Positions 42,862-52,270 are shown, counted from the first letter of the stretch. The stretch is DNA of 64,000 bases from Bacteroidota bacterium (GCA_009773165.1 WOUZ01000001.1:620001-684000), one strand, 5' to 3'. Numbers and translations: made by a program. The notes: generated by a model not told the origin, from the letters alone.

Positions 42862-42899
42862 AAAAACGCAACTATTGATATTCAACTAGTTGCGTTTTT
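42862..42899. terminator. Bidirectional terminator at the right end, replacing the tRNA-Leu terminator
   Basis: A 13-bp stem (AAAAACGCAACTA at 42862-42874 with TAGTTGCGTTTTT at 42887-42899) has an inner TTGA/TCAA pair and A/T runs on both sides. It ends tRNA-Leu transcription from the right and the element's last gene from the left. Confidence 0.82.
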
Positions 42900-42903
42900 T
42901 TAT

Positions 42904-42924
42904 GTACCCGGAGCCGGGATCGAA
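42904..42924. repeat. attR: tRNA-Leu 3' end
   Basis: The att core lies inside the intact tRNA; insertion preserved the tRNA sequence. Confidence 0.88.
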
Positions 42925-42988
42925 CCGGCACGAGTGTAACCTCACTGGTTTTTGAGACCAGCGCGTCTACCAATTCCGCCATCCGGGC
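42905..42988 (-). tRNA. tRNA-Leu (anticodon CAA)
   Basis: On the reverse strand the 84-nt cloverleaf has acceptor stem GCCCGGA/TCCGGGT (one G-T pair at the end), discriminator A, D-arm GGCGGAATTGGTAGACGC, anticodon stem CTGGT/ACCAG with loop CTCAAAA giving anticodon CAA, a class II variable arm (TGAG/CTCG) and T-arm GCCGG-TTCGATC-CCGGC. CCA is not encoded. It decodes UUG. The 3' end is the integration site of the element. Confidence 0.96.
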
Positions 42989-43013
42989 CTCTCCTGTTAT
43001 TTACACAGGGCTG

Positions 43014-43021
43014 CAAAAGTA
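43014..43021 (-). promoter_or_regulatory. TAnnTTTG promoter element of tRNA-Leu
   Basis: TACTTTTG on the reverse strand, about 26 bases before the tRNA 5' end. Confidence 0.6.
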
Positions 43022-43166
43022 ATACTTTTTATGTATTACAACACCAGTAACCTTAAAAAAATGACTGAAAAGCAGATTTGTTCCGGCACTGATGGGTTGG
43101 CAAAAAAATAGTATCTTGTGCCTGTTTTGAAATAGTGCTTCATCATACTTTTTAAGCATCCTGCAT

Positions 43167-43382
43167 ATGGAATCAGAAAACAAAACAGCAAAAATGATGC
43201 GCATACAGATCGTTGCCAACGGTCCGGCGCTCATTCAGGGTCCGGTGGAAATCATCGATCAATTTGGTAATAAAGAGGAGAAAACAAGCATGTTTGCCCT
43301 CTGCCGTTGCGGCGCTTCACATAGTCGTCCGTATTGTGATGGAACCCACAATTACAATGGATTTACTGACGAAAAAAAATAA
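43167..43382 (+). CDS. CDGSH iron-sulfur domain protein
   Basis: A 71-aa protein with the [2Fe-2S] motif [16 protein letters not shown]: ligands C46, C48, C57 and H61. Bacterial stand-alone CDGSH proteins are small electron-transfer or redox-sensing proteins; the partner is not known. It precedes the CoA-transferase genes by 7 bases, so it is probably in their operon. Confidence 0.9.
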   Translation: MESENKTAKMMRIQIVANGPALIQGPVEIIDQFGNKEEKTSMFALCRCGASHSRPYCDGTHNYNGFTDEKK

Positions 43383-43389
43383 TTCAATC

Positions 43390-44088
43390 ATGAAAAAAGT
43401 TGTAAAAAACGCTACAGAGGCCATTGCCGGAATAGCAGATCATATGACGCTCATGCTCGGAGGTTTTGGCTTGTGTGGAATACCGGAAAACAGCATTCAG
43501 GCACTTGTTGAAAGCAAAGTAAAAGGACTCACATGTATATCAAACAACGCGGGTGTTGATGATTTTGGATTGGGATTGCTGCTTCAGCAACGACAAATCA
43601 AAAAGATGGTTTCATCCTATGTTGGTGAGAATGCTGAGTTTGAACGTCAGATGCTCAGCGGAGAACTGGAAGTTGAATTGAACCCGCAAGGAACGCTTGC
43701 CGAACGTTGTCGTGCTGGTGGTGCTGGTATTCCTGCCTTTTTTGTGCCTGCCGGAGTGGGCACTGAAGTGGCTGAAGGAAAAGAAACACGTGAGTTTAAC
43801 GGAAAAATGTACTTAATGGAACATGCACTTGTTGCCGACTTTGCTATCGTTAAAGCATGGAAGGGTGACACTCATGGCAACCTTATTTACCGTAATACGG
43901 CAAATAATTTTAATCAGGCGATGGCAATGGCTGGAAAAATTACCATTGCTGAGGTGGAAGAACTTGTACCGGCCGGCACACTCGACCCCAATCAGATACA
44001 TACTCCAGGAATCTTTGTGCAACGCATCTTTCAGGCTGAGAACCTGGAAAAACGTATTGAATTTGTAACAACACGTCCCAAATCGTAA
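43390..44088 (+). CDS. scoA: 3-oxoacid CoA-transferase subunit A
   Basis: A 232-aa alpha subunit of succinyl-CoA:3-ketoacid (or acetoacetyl) CoA-transferase, which moves CoA between succinyl-CoA and acetoacetate. Family motifs are clear: [16 protein letters not shown] near the start, [24 protein letters not shown], and [16 protein letters not shown]. The start at 43390 is the family start; the open frame further upstream overlaps the CDGSH gene in another frame. It is followed by the beta subunit 12 bases later. Confidence 0.95.
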   Translation: MKKVVKNATEAIAGIADHMTLMLGGFGLCGIPENSIQALVESKVKGLTCISNNAGVDDFGLGLLLQQRQIKKMVSSYVGENAEFERQMLSGELEVELNPQGTLAERCRAGGAGIPAFFVPAGVGTEVAEGKETREFNGKMYLMEHALVADFAIVKAWKGDTHGNLIYRNTANNFNQAMAMAGKITIAEVEELVPAGTLDPNQIHTPGIFVQRIFQAENLEKRIEFVTTRPKS

Positions 44089-44100
44089 AACCGAAATAAA

Positions 44101-44757
44101 ATGGCTTTAGATAAAAACGGAATAGCAAAACGTATAGCTCAGGAACTAAAAGACGGGTTTTACGTGAACCTTGGAATTGGCATACCGACATTGGTTGCAA
44201 ACTATATACCTGATGGAATGGAAGTTATACTTCAGTCGGAGAACGGCTTACTGGGAATTGGTCCATTTCCTTTTGAAGGTGAAGAAGATCCTGATTTGAT
44301 CAACGCAGGGAAGCAAACGATCACATACACGAAAGGTGCTGCCTTTTTCGATTCAAGTACCAGCTTTGCCATGATAAGAGGCGGCCATGTTGATCTCACC
44401 GTTTTAGGTGCTTTTGAAGTTTCGGAAAGAGGCGACCTCTCAAGTTGGAAAATTCCGGGCAAAATGGTAAAAGGCATGGGTGGTGCGATGGATCTCGTTG
44501 CCTCAGCAAAAAATATCATTGTAGCAATGACACATACCGATCCGAAAGGAAATTCTAAGTTGTTGCCATCATGCACTTTACCCTTGACAGGTATCGGCTG
44601 TGTGAAACGAATAGTGACAGACCTGGCCGTTGTTGATGTGACCAGTAATGGCTTTCGGTTGCTCGAACGTGCACCGGGAGTGAGTGTAGATGAAATTATT
44701 TCAAAAACAGCCGCTCCCCTCATTGTGGATAGCGATGTGCCCGAAATGAAGCTCTGA
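44101..44757 (+). CDS. scoB: 3-oxoacid CoA-transferase subunit B
   Basis: A 218-aa beta subunit that pairs with the preceding gene. Motifs include [13 protein letters not shown], the catalytic glutamate in [26 protein letters not shown] and [14 protein letters not shown]. Together they allow ketone-body use or fatty-acid degradation to acetoacetate. A hairpin follows 10 bases downstream. Confidence 0.95.
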   Translation: MALDKNGIAKRIAQELKDGFYVNLGIGIPTLVANYIPDGMEVILQSENGLLGIGPFPFEGEEDPDLINAGKQTITYTKGAAFFDSSTSFAMIRGGHVDLTVLGAFEVSERGDLSSWKIPGKMVKGMGGAMDLVASAKNIIVAMTHTDPKGNSKLLPSCTLPLTGIGCVKRIVTDLAVVDVTSNGFRLLERAPGVSVDEIISKTAAPLIVDSDVPEMKL

Positions 44758-44766
44758 AATTAATGA

Positions 44767-44789
44767 TTGATCAAAAAGGTTTTGATCAA
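44767..44789. terminator. Hairpin between convergent scoB and the DUF4914-like gene
   Basis: TTGATCAAAA (44767-44776) pairs perfectly with TTTTGATCAA (44780-44789), with a 3-base loop. The T run after it is weak on the plus strand. Confidence 0.5.
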
Positions 44790-44819
44790 AATTTATGCAA
44801 ACATCTGCCAGCAAATCAA

Positions 44820-46706
44820 TTAATTAACCGATTTCTTGGTTATGAGTTTTTCGTAATCCTCAATAGTTCCATTGTTCAGACAGGTTTCAATGATTCTGCG
44901 GCCTAGTTCCGACAAATCGGGTGTAAGGTATTGTTCCAACTCTTTTCTGAAAAATTCTGTAAGAATGGCAGCGCCTTTATCATAACCTTCAAAACCTAAT
45001 TCCGGTTGCTTATAGGTCTTGAGGAAGCGCGAAGGAATTTTTGAGCCTTCAATTGTCAGAAACTCGAGTTCATATCCCAATAAAGGACAGCGGGCAGGTG
45101 AAATTTGATCAGGACGAAACTTGGAGTTTCCTCTGCGTGTAAGATATTCACGCATAAGCAATTGAGGCCGGAAACCAACTTTCCAAACACCAACATATTG
45201 ATTGGGTGTCAAAACATAATGGGTATCTGTTTTTGATGCAATCTGATCAAGCAGCAGGTTAGCATGACGCACTTTTTTGCCGGTAGCAAAAGGCCAGTAC
45301 GAACCAACACCTTCACTTTCCATTCCTTTGCCAAGGCTGATAATACTTGGGTTGGCGTGTCCACGAGGAGAAACCAAACGCCATAACCATGCAAGCGCAG
45401 GAGGAAGAAAATGAAACAACCCCAAAACACCATATGTTGGATCAAGCATCGAGCTGGGAGGAGTGCGTACGCCAAAACTTCGTACATCGATATGAACAGG
45501 ATGCGAAATGACTCCCTCAAATAATTCTCTGGGAACAACCACACGAGGATTAGGGCAAGGTTTACCTGGGGCATCTTCAATATGATTCCAGGGCAAAGCT
45601 GTTCCTCCAGGGTGAGTTTGTATATTCAAAAACAGCAGAGGCTGCTTTGCATTAATTGTGATTTTTTCAAGAACAGGGTCGATGCCGTAACCGGTAATAT
45701 TATCGGTGCGGATGAACCATGAATTTTCACCGTCAAGAAGTCGCAACCGTTTGCTCTCTGTTTGTAAGGAAGTGTGTACCGTTGCCATATCATCGCACAC
45801 AGGCCGGATTTCGCAAAAACGCGGGATCTGAATTGTTCTTTTTTCTCCCGTTATGCTGTTTGTTCCGATAAGAACTTCCCCACTGGGCTCGCGTACAATG
45901 TGTTGTAACATTTCACTTTTTCCACCTCCGCTTGCTCCTTCATGCATGAAGCGGGTGATGTTATCATAAGGGCTCACCGATTCAACGGCTGAACAATGAG
46001 TGGTAGCCCATCCTTCTTTTTCACCAATGGTAAGCAAAACACCATAAATTCCCTTTTTTGCGCTTGGGCCAGGATAGAGGTTATAAGAAAATATTTCGTA
46101 TTGATGATCTAAGCGATTGTGTACAACTACTTGTTTTCCGTCGAAATGGGTATGACGGAAGGGCGGTGCAACATAAACGGTTGCATAAATGTTTGTGCCA
46201 GCCGGAATTTCATCCAGATGAACAATTTTTTGCAACATTGCCAATCCCATAGCAAAAAAACCTGCATTTGCCGGAGCAACTGCCATCCCAAAAGGACTGT
46301 CGTCCATGAGTCCAATCTTAAAGAAGAAAACAACTAAATCCTGCTTCTTTAGCCACTCAAATGTTTGTGAACGTAACCCATCGAACGAATAACCCATGCG
46401 ATGCCTGAAAAGTTCCTTATCAGTTGGCTGTGTATCAGCGATGAGCATCGTATCGGGGTCGCGTCTGCGCATGTAAGGCTCAACATAATTGGCCGAAATA
46501 CCGTTAGTCACTTTATGAACGATAGCTTCTGTAACTAAGCCCTTTCCGGGGATATCGTAGCTCACCTCATAACTTAAACCATTTTCAGGCCCAAGGCTTA
46601 CCGCTGCCAGATCGGTATAGGTTTCAAAAAAACGCACTTCTTTTTTGCTTTGCCGAAGGATTTGATCAACCTCAACAGGTATATTGAAATGAAAGGGGTA
46701 TGTCAT
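44820..46706 (-). CDS. DUF4914-like P-loop protein, possibly PEPCK-related
   Basis: A 628-aa cytoplasmic protein. Residues 257-264 (GASGGGKS) form a Walker-A loop, preceded by CSAVESVSPYDNITRFMHE, a layout recalling the kinase site of phosphoenolpyruvate carboxykinase. Other conserved-looking regions are DYPKG-free but include NIQTHPGGTALPW and DPTYGVLGLFHFLPP. I believe it belongs to DUF4914, common in anaerobic Bacteroidota and Firmicutes, with no known function. An ATP/GTP-dependent activity is likely. It stands alone, convergent with scoB. Confidence 0.7.
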   Translation of the reverse strand: MTYPFHFNIPVEVDQILRQSKKEVRFFETYTDLAAVSLGPENGLSYEVSYDIPGKGLVTEAIVHKVTNGISANYVEPYMRRRDPDTMLIADTQPTDKELFRHRMGYSFDGLRSQTFEWLKKQDLVVFFFKIGLMDDSPFGMAVAPANAGFFAMGLAMLQKIVHLDEIPAGTNIYATVYVAPPFRHTHFDGKQVVVHNRLDHQYEIFSYNLYPGPSAKKGIYGVLLTIGEKEGWATTHCSAVESVSPYDNITRFMHEGASGGGKSEMLQHIVREPSGEVLIGTNSITGEKRTIQIPRFCEIRPVCDDMATVHTSLQTESKRLRLLDGENSWFIRTDNITGYGIDPVLEKITINAKQPLLFLNIQTHPGGTALPWNHIEDAPGKPCPNPRVVVPRELFEGVISHPVHIDVRSFGVRTPPSSMLDPTYGVLGLFHFLPPALAWLWRLVSPRGHANPSIISLGKGMESEGVGSYWPFATGKKVRHANLLLDQIASKTDTHYVLTPNQYVGVWKVGFRPQLLMREYLTRRGNSKFRPDQISPARCPLLGYELEFLTIEGSKIPSRFLKTYKQPELGFEGYDKGAAILTEFFRKELEQYLTPDLSELGRRIIETCLNNGTIEDYEKLITKKSVN

Positions 46707-46953
46707 ACGTAAATGTTCTTATTGTTAATCGAATAACAAATAAACGAAATTTAAGAGGTTTTGTTAGATTAAGAAGTTAGATTAACTCTTTTTTGAGTTG
46801 GAAACGGTTGCGGCGATTGAAAAGAAATGAATATCAGGAGGCTTGAAAATTAATTCAATCAACTAATTAAGATGTTGAATTACAATTTATTACAACGAAC
46901 AATATTCTTTTGAAATAAAAATTTGCAGGCAAAAAGTATGTTGTTTAAAACTG

Positions 46954-49365
46954 TCATTTATAAACGATCGTAACTGTTTCACCAGCTTCCATGTCGAACC
47001 AGAAAATGAGATCGTCTCCATTTTCTTTTGATTCAAACTGCTTTCCTTCAATTTCTATTTCAAAAGCTTTTACCGCCAGACTCACTCCCTTAATTGCTTG
47101 TTTTGAGTTATTGGTAATCAGTGTGGTGTTGCTGTTTGGATAAGAAAAAACCAATGTTTTAATAGCTAACTGATACCCTATCAAATCGCTGATTGTGATT
47201 GGAAGCAGCATTCTTTTTTCACGCAATACAGCTATCTTTGCAAGTGTCCGGTTAAAACCTTCCATTGCTTGTGCTTTGCCATCTTTGTCGAAATTCCAAT
47301 ATCCTTTACCTTCTTTGACCCATGCCGGATAAACATGGGTAATGATGATGCTTTTGTTTTCAATGAGTGAAACGAGTCGTTGCGGATGAAAATAATAATC
47401 CCATAAGGCGTCATTCGGTACTTCTAAAGTGCCGGTTGTTGACCACATAACGGCTTCAGGAACAGCAGGATGTATGCTGATCTGACGATCAGGAAAAGCA
47501 TCTCCAAAACCTGAGAAAGGGAGTTCCATATGACCATTATAACCCCAGTTTCTGTAAGGATTCAGCTCTTCGGTTGCTGCATTCCAGAAATACCGCTGCC
47601 CGTATTTGTCCCAAAGCGATCTTGCATAATGAGGCGATTCGGGTTGTAAACCATCGCAGATAGCATTTTCCCGGTTATTGGATTCCAGGTTGTTATATCC
47701 ATGATCAATCCAGCTCGGTGAACCAAAATGTTTTTGCATAAAACCAAGTGCTTCAGTCATGTTTTCTGAAGTGGAAGTGTATTGCTCAGGTGTGTGCAGG
47801 CATATTTCATGACCTTTTTTATGTAGCTGTTTTAAAAAGGTAAAAAAAGCGGTATCGCTCTGAATGGTGGAATGCAACCCTTTGAATAGCTGATCGCTGG
47901 CATCATCGTTTGTTACTTGGTCAGGGTTGTTATAAAACACACTTTTTGTAACCGGAATATTATAAGCAGCAAAACCACCTCTTGCCTGTTGGATGTCATG
48001 GATGTCTTCGTGGCCAAAATTTACAGCACGATGGGTTCTGATATCCGTCCAATCAGCATGCTCAGTCCACACAATTGCAGCATCATATCCCGATGGAATT
48101 GCAAGTAAACGGGGAACAAACAAGTCGTTTCCGCCAACAATCAACTTAAATGATCCAAAAAGTTGGTGTTTCCGGGGATAAATAAAAGCGGAAATGTCAA
48201 CAAAATAGTCGGAGCTATCGGGTTCTAACGGAAAATGAATCAAAGGATGATCAGCATCAAAGTCGATATTGAGGAATAGTTCCTTATTAAGCGTTTGCAG
48301 CTGCAAAGACGAAAGTTCAAAACCGGGAGGAATCAGAAGCTGGCGTGCCTTTTTTCCGATTGATACGCCGCCATTTCCCAGGTAATATTCTTGTTGAAAT
48401 GATTGGGCATCACAATGGCCATTTTTTCTGTAAACTGCCTCAGGTTCATCAATATAAGTTAATACAAGGCTTTGCCGAAGGAGTTTTACCTTTCGTTTAA
48501 TTTGGGTGTTGATTTCAAACTGAATGTCGTTCTGTTTTTTGGAACAATGTACCCGGACTGTTGTTTTGCCAGTGGAGTTACTACTTTGCAGCTCAAAAAT
48601 CATGCTGTCATTTTTTACCTTTTTGTCCTTTATTTTCCATTCGGTGGTTTGACTTGTAACTGCCCGACCTTTTTTTTCGATAATTGAAACGAGGTTAAAG
48701 GGAACAGTAAGTGCATTTCCTGAAGTATCGGATAAATAAAAGGAGCGTGATTTTTTTGAATGCCTCAGTTGATAAAAGGAATTATTGAAAAGAATATCCG
48801 ATGAACCAGGTATCGGTTGCTGCTTAATGGCAGGGATAAAGGTAGGCAGGCTGAGTTCGGTACCTTTAATTTCGATAGCATCCACATCGAAGTTGGCATT
48901 GGATTTATTCCAAATATACGCCTTGACAGTGAGTTGTTTGGTGTGTGAAGCCGGTAGAAAAAACGAATCAGATACATTACACCACTGATCTGCCTGAGTT
49001 AGATTGTTATCCAGTTTAACTCCGTGGTAATAGACCAAGGTATCAGAATGAAGAAAAGTAATGACGAAAACAGCCCCGGTTAAGAGTTGCTTTGGCCGAA
49101 CGGCAATACTAAAAAACCATTGCTGATTTTTCCCTGACAGCTCATCTGCAACCTCCTGCCGTAAATTACAGGAATACAACTGTTTGGAATCGATATGGCC
49201 GATATGTGTTCCTTGAAAAGCTGTTGTGTCGGCCAGGATTAGATGGTCTGACCAATTTCCAAAATAAGCGCTGTCCTCAAAATTTTGATACAGTCGTTGA
49301 GCTTCAACTGAAACGATCATGAAAAGAAAGTTCAGTGCAAGCAGCCAACGAATCGTTCTAAACAT
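46954..49365 (-). CDS. Secreted polysaccharide-deacetylase-like protein
   Basis: An 803-aa secreted protein with a signal peptide (1-22, SVEAQ). Residues about 25-170 are a beta-sandwich resembling a carbohydrate-binding module. A long beta-rich middle follows, and from about 430 a barrel related to carbohydrate esterase 4: AAIVWTEHADWTD, LHKKGHEICLHTPEQY, and SWIDHGYNN, where metal ligands Asp/His would lie. The classical NodB HxxxH motif is not exact, so activity is uncertain. Its first codons overlap the butyrate kinase stop by 8 bases. Confidence 0.62.
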   Translation of the reverse strand: MFRTIRWLLALNFLFMIVSVEAQRLYQNFEDSAYFGNWSDHLILADTTAFQGTHIGHIDSKQLYSCNLRQEVADELSGKNQQWFFSIAVRPKQLLTGAVFVITFLHSDTLVYYHGVKLDNNLTQADQWCNVSDSFFLPASHTKQLTVKAYIWNKSNANFDVDAIEIKGTELSLPTFIPAIKQQPIPGSSDILFNNSFYQLRHSKKSRSFYLSDTSGNALTVPFNLVSIIEKKGRAVTSQTTEWKIKDKKVKNDSMIFELQSSNSTGKTTVRVHCSKKQNDIQFEINTQIKRKVKLLRQSLVLTYIDEPEAVYRKNGHCDAQSFQQEYYLGNGGVSIGKKARQLLIPPGFELSSLQLQTLNKELFLNIDFDADHPLIHFPLEPDSSDYFVDISAFIYPRKHQLFGSFKLIVGGNDLFVPRLLAIPSGYDAAIVWTEHADWTDIRTHRAVNFGHEDIHDIQQARGGFAAYNIPVTKSVFYNNPDQVTNDDASDQLFKGLHSTIQSDTAFFTFLKQLHKKGHEICLHTPEQYTSTSENMTEALGFMQKHFGSPSWIDHGYNNLESNNRENAICDGLQPESPHYARSLWDKYGQRYFWNAATEELNPYRNWGYNGHMELPFSGFGDAFPDRQISIHPAVPEAVMWSTTGTLEVPNDALWDYYFHPQRLVSLIENKSIIITHVYPAWVKEGKGYWNFDKDGKAQAMEGFNRTLAKIAVLREKRMLLPITISDLIGYQLAIKTLVFSYPNSNTTLITNNSKQAIKGVSLAVKAFEIEIEGKQFESKENGDDLIFWFDMEAGETVTIVYK

Positions 49366-50434
49366 ATTCTAAAACTTCAACTTCTCCTTTCAGGACACTA
49401 AGGCCATTCATAGCATGTGCTTCGAGATCATTTACTGAGGGATAAAGAGCAATAGGAGCAAGTTTGCCTACTCGTTTTTTAACATTATCAAGGAAGAGTT
49501 CGCTGTTAAAAATCTGACCTGTCAGAATGATCGCATCAACATTGCATTCAAGAGTGGCAAAATAGCTGGCTATTTCTTTGCTAACTTGATAGGCACAAGC
49601 TTCTGAAATAAAGAGCGCTTTAGGATCTTTTAATGCAATCATATTATTGATTTGCTGTATGTTATCAGTTCCCAGATAAGCTGTATAACCACCTTTGCTG
49701 TTTACCATTTCCCTTATTTCATCTTCGTTGTATTTTCCACTGAAACACAAACTAATAAGCTGACCAACTGGTAAAGTTCCGGTTCGGGTGATCGAGAATG
49801 GTCCTCCACCGTCAAACGCCTGATTCACGTCAACAACTTGTCCTTTTTGATGCGCTCCGATTGAGATGCCTCCTAAGCCTACATGACAAACAATCAAGTT
49901 GAGTTCTTCATAAGGTTTGTTCACACTTTTTGCATATTTCTTTGCAAAATATTTATGACTCAGGGCATGAAAAATCGATTTACGCACAAATAGCGGATGT
50001 CCGGTAATACGTGCCAAATCCGATAGCTCGTCCACTACAACAGGGTCGGCCATATAAGCACAAATACCAATCATTGCAGCAATATCAAAGGCTATTATTC
50101 CACCCAGATTTGTTTCATGAACTCCCATAATACCTACCTTCAAATCTTCAACCATTCGGGCATTAACTTTGTAAACGCCAGATTTTAAAGGTTTTACCAG
50201 TCCGCTTCGCGCCATAACAATATCCACTTTCTGAATATCGAAGTCGTTGCGCCGAAGTTCCAGCAAAACAGCATCACGCCGGTAAGCTGTTTGATCGGGG
50301 ATGGCACTAAAACGGGCCAAATCTTCCTCAGGATGTTTGATGGTTTTGAGAAACATGGGTTCGGTATTGCGATATACAGCAATACGTGTTGACCGTTTTT
50401 CGGGGTAGATTACCAGGATTTTTTTCTGAAGCAT
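49358..50434 (-). CDS. buk: Butyrate kinase family acyl kinase
   Basis: A 358-aa acetokinase-family enzyme that interconverts butyryl-phosphate plus ADP and butyrate plus ATP (related members act on branched-chain acids). Visible motifs are the phosphate loop GLGGISIGAHQKG (about 195-207), FDGGGPFSITRTGTLP, and the NPE-type region AIILTGQIFNSELF. It is the usual length. A phosphotransacylase is not adjacent. With the nearby CoA-transferase it suggests fermentation or short-chain fatty acid metabolism. Confidence 0.92.
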   Translation of the reverse strand: MLQKKILVIYPEKRSTRIAVYRNTEPMFLKTIKHPEEDLARFSAIPDQTAYRRDAVLLELRRNDFDIQKVDIVMARSGLVKPLKSGVYKVNARMVEDLKVGIMGVHETNLGGIIAFDIAAMIGICAYMADPVVVDELSDLARITGHPLFVRKSIFHALSHKYFAKKYAKSVNKPYEELNLIVCHVGLGGISIGAHQKGQVVDVNQAFDGGGPFSITRTGTLPVGQLISLCFSGKYNEDEIREMVNSKGGYTAYLGTDNIQQINNMIALKDPKALFISEACAYQVSKEIASYFATLECNVDAIILTGQIFNSELFLDNVKKRVGKLAPIALYPSVNDLEAHAMNGLSVLKGEVEVLEYV

Positions 50435-50496
50435 GCAAATTTGATTTAAAAATTTGGTGTTAATGAACCGGTTTAAGGCTAAGGTACATCCGGATT

Positions 50497-51594
50497 TTAA
50501 ATATATTTTTCGCCTTTTTCCACTTTAATATCATTTACAAACTGGCGTATTTGTTGTTCGTCTTGCTTACGGCAAATGAGCAAGGCATTATCTTCTTCCA
50601 CAACGATGTAGTCGGTAAGTCCTTGCAAAACAACCAGTTTATCTTTAGGCATATTAACAACACAACCTGTTGAATCATAAGTTAGTACATTGTTGCCAAT
50701 AACTGAATTGTTATGACTGTCTTTTGGTCTGGTTTCATAAAGTGAGCCCCATGTGCCCAAATCGCTCCAGCCAAAATCAACTGACATCACATACACATTA
50801 TCTGCTTTTTCCATCACGCCATAGTCGATGGAGATATTACGGCACACCGCGTATGTTTGTTTAATAAATTCTGCTTCAAGGAGAGTGCTGTATTTGCCTG
50901 CGCCTTCTTTGAAAAGGTCATCAACTTCAGGCAGGTAACGGTCGAAAGCTTTGCTGATACTCTTGAGCGACCAGATAAATATGCCCGCATTCCACAGGAA
51001 ATCACCACTTTCGAGAAAAGAGACAGCGATATCATAGTTAGGCTTTTCGGTAAAGGTTTTTACTTTTCGCAGCGCGGGGGAATCATCCAAAACGTTTCCG
51101 TCGAGGTATTGAATATAACCGTAACCGGTATCAGGGCGGCTGGGCACAATACCAAGGGTTATCAGCCAGGGTTGTTCTTTGGCAGCTTTCATTGCTTCGA
51201 GCACGTTTTCGGTAAATACGGCTTCGTTGAGAATCACATGGTCGCTGGGTGCAACAACAATCACAGCATCAGGATTTCTTTGTTTGATTACGTGATTGGC
51301 ATAAGCAATGCAAGGGGCAGTATTTCTGCGTGCCGGTTCACAAAGCACTTGTGTTTCAGCAATAAGAGGTAGCTGCTGCATGACTTGTTCACGGTAAATC
51401 TCATTCGTAACGATATAAATATTTTCGGGCGGACAAATTTTTGCAAACCTGTCAAAAGTCATTTGGATAAGGGTCTTACCTACACCCAGAATGTCAATAA
51501 ATTGCTTTGGTCGGTTGGTAGTGCTCATGGGCCAGAAACGTGCTCCAACGCCACCTGCCATGATGACGCAATAATGGTTTTTGTGGATTGACAT
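50497..51594 (-). CDS. manC: Mannose-1-phosphate guanylyltransferase
   Basis: A 365-aa enzyme that makes GDP-mannose for polysaccharide and glycolipid synthesis. The signature VIMAGGVGARFWPMSTTNRPKQF at 10-32, EPARRNTAPCIAYA, VAPSDHVI and FTEKPNYDIA are typical, with the C-terminal region AFDRYLPEVD then VDFGWSDLGTWGSLYE. It is the single-domain form without a phosphomannose isomerase part. A promoter element lies upstream at 51629-51636, inside the preceding gene. Confidence 0.94.
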   Translation of the reverse strand: MSIHKNHYCVIMAGGVGARFWPMSTTNRPKQFIDILGVGKTLIQMTFDRFAKICPPENIYIVTNEIYREQVMQQLPLIAETQVLCEPARRNTAPCIAYANHVIKQRNPDAVIVVAPSDHVILNEAVFTENVLEAMKAAKEQPWLITLGIVPSRPDTGYGYIQYLDGNVLDDSPALRKVKTFTEKPNYDIAVSFLESGDFLWNAGIFIWSLKSISKAFDRYLPEVDDLFKEGAGKYSTLLEAEFIKQTYAVCRNISIDYGVMEKADNVYVMSVDFGWSDLGTWGSLYETRPKDSHNNSVIGNNVLTYDSTGCVVNMPKDKLVVLQGLTDYIVVEEDNALLICRKQDEQQIRQFVNDIKVEKGEKYI

Positions 51595-51610
51595 GGTAAT
51601 GATTTTTAGG

Positions 51611-52270
51611 TTATCCGATTTTTTTTGTCAAATATAAGGATTGATTTGCATTCTGTCCATCAAAGGGAACAACAACAGCTAACGGACTGAATAAATAAAA
51701 ACGATTGTCGTTCATACACAAGCATTTAAATCTTTTGCGACGTTGCTCAAGTTTCTGAAAAACACGCCCATCTGCCACTTGAAAAAGGCTTTTTTCGGGT
51801 AATGTTTCAACGGTGAAGCTATTTGAAGCGACGCGTTGGTTGTAATTATGCAACACCCTTCGCAGGTTAATATCGCTTCCGTTAGCCGCTTTTGAAACAT
51901 ACAGATACTCTCTCAACTCATGGCTAACATCTTGCGGAAACAATGGAATTGCGAGGTAAGGCTGCATAAGATCGCCAAAAAACTTTTTCCATTCCATACC
52001 GTGAGGCTGATGTTTGCGGCCATATTTTTCAAACGCATAAAGATGAGCCAACTCATGCACATAAGTAATGAGCATTTCGTATGGGTTCAAGTCGTGATTG
52101 AGCGAAATACGATGAGGTTTTCCTTTCAAAGCAGGCCTGTAATCGCCCAGTTTTGATGCCCTGCTTTTGCTGAAACGGAGCAAAATATTTTTTTCCGTCA
52201 GCGAGCTCAAAACAGTATCGACAGCCGCTTGAGGAAAATACTTCTGCAAAGTTGTTCTGTCATCCTTCAT
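51611..52270 (-). CDS. SprT-like zinc metalloprotease-family protein
   Basis: A 219-aa protein with zinc motif VHELAHLYAF (H72, E73, H76) and a third-ligand region HQPHGMEWKKFFGDLM, as in SprT/Spartan-like families. The C-terminal part carries only two cysteines (KCLCMN), fewer than the zinc ribbon of typical SprT proteins. Members of this superfamily act on DNA-protein crosslinks in eukaryotes; the bacterial role is unclear. It starts 11 bases before the end of the small lipoprotein gene. Confidence 0.85.
   Translation of the reverse strand: MKDDRTTLQKYFPQAAVDTVLSSLTEKNILLRFSKSRASKLGDYRPALKGKPHRISLNHDLNPYEMLITYVHELAHLYAFEKYGRKHQPHGMEWKKFFGDLMQPYLAIPLFPQDVSHELREYLYVSKAANGSDINLRRVLHNYNQRVASNSFTVETLPEKSLFQVADGRVFQKLEQRRKRFKCLCMNDNRFYLFSPLAVVVPFDGQNANQSLYLTKKIG
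51629..51636 (-). promoter_or_regulatory. TAnnTTTG promoter element of manC, inside the SprT-like gene
   Basis: TATATTTG on the reverse strand, 34 bases before the manC ATG and within the last codons of the SprT-like gene. Confidence 0.45.

Larger units (their letters stand above)
36552..42920. mobile_element. Integrative element in tRNA-Leu, about 6.35 kb, with plasmid-like origin
   Basis: The 17-bp GTACCCGGAGCCGGGAT occurs at 36552-36568 and again at 42904-42920, where it is the 3' end of tRNA-Leu(CAA). Between the copies lie a tyrosine integrase, an excisionase-like HTH protein, a VRR-NUC-like nuclease, a probable initiator, an iteron-like origin and five proteins of unknown or weak assignment. 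All genes point forward. I find no capsid, tail, terminase large subunit, relaxase or type IV secretion gene. A replicating integrative plasmid or a phage satellite fits best; the choice is inference. Confidence 0.85.
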
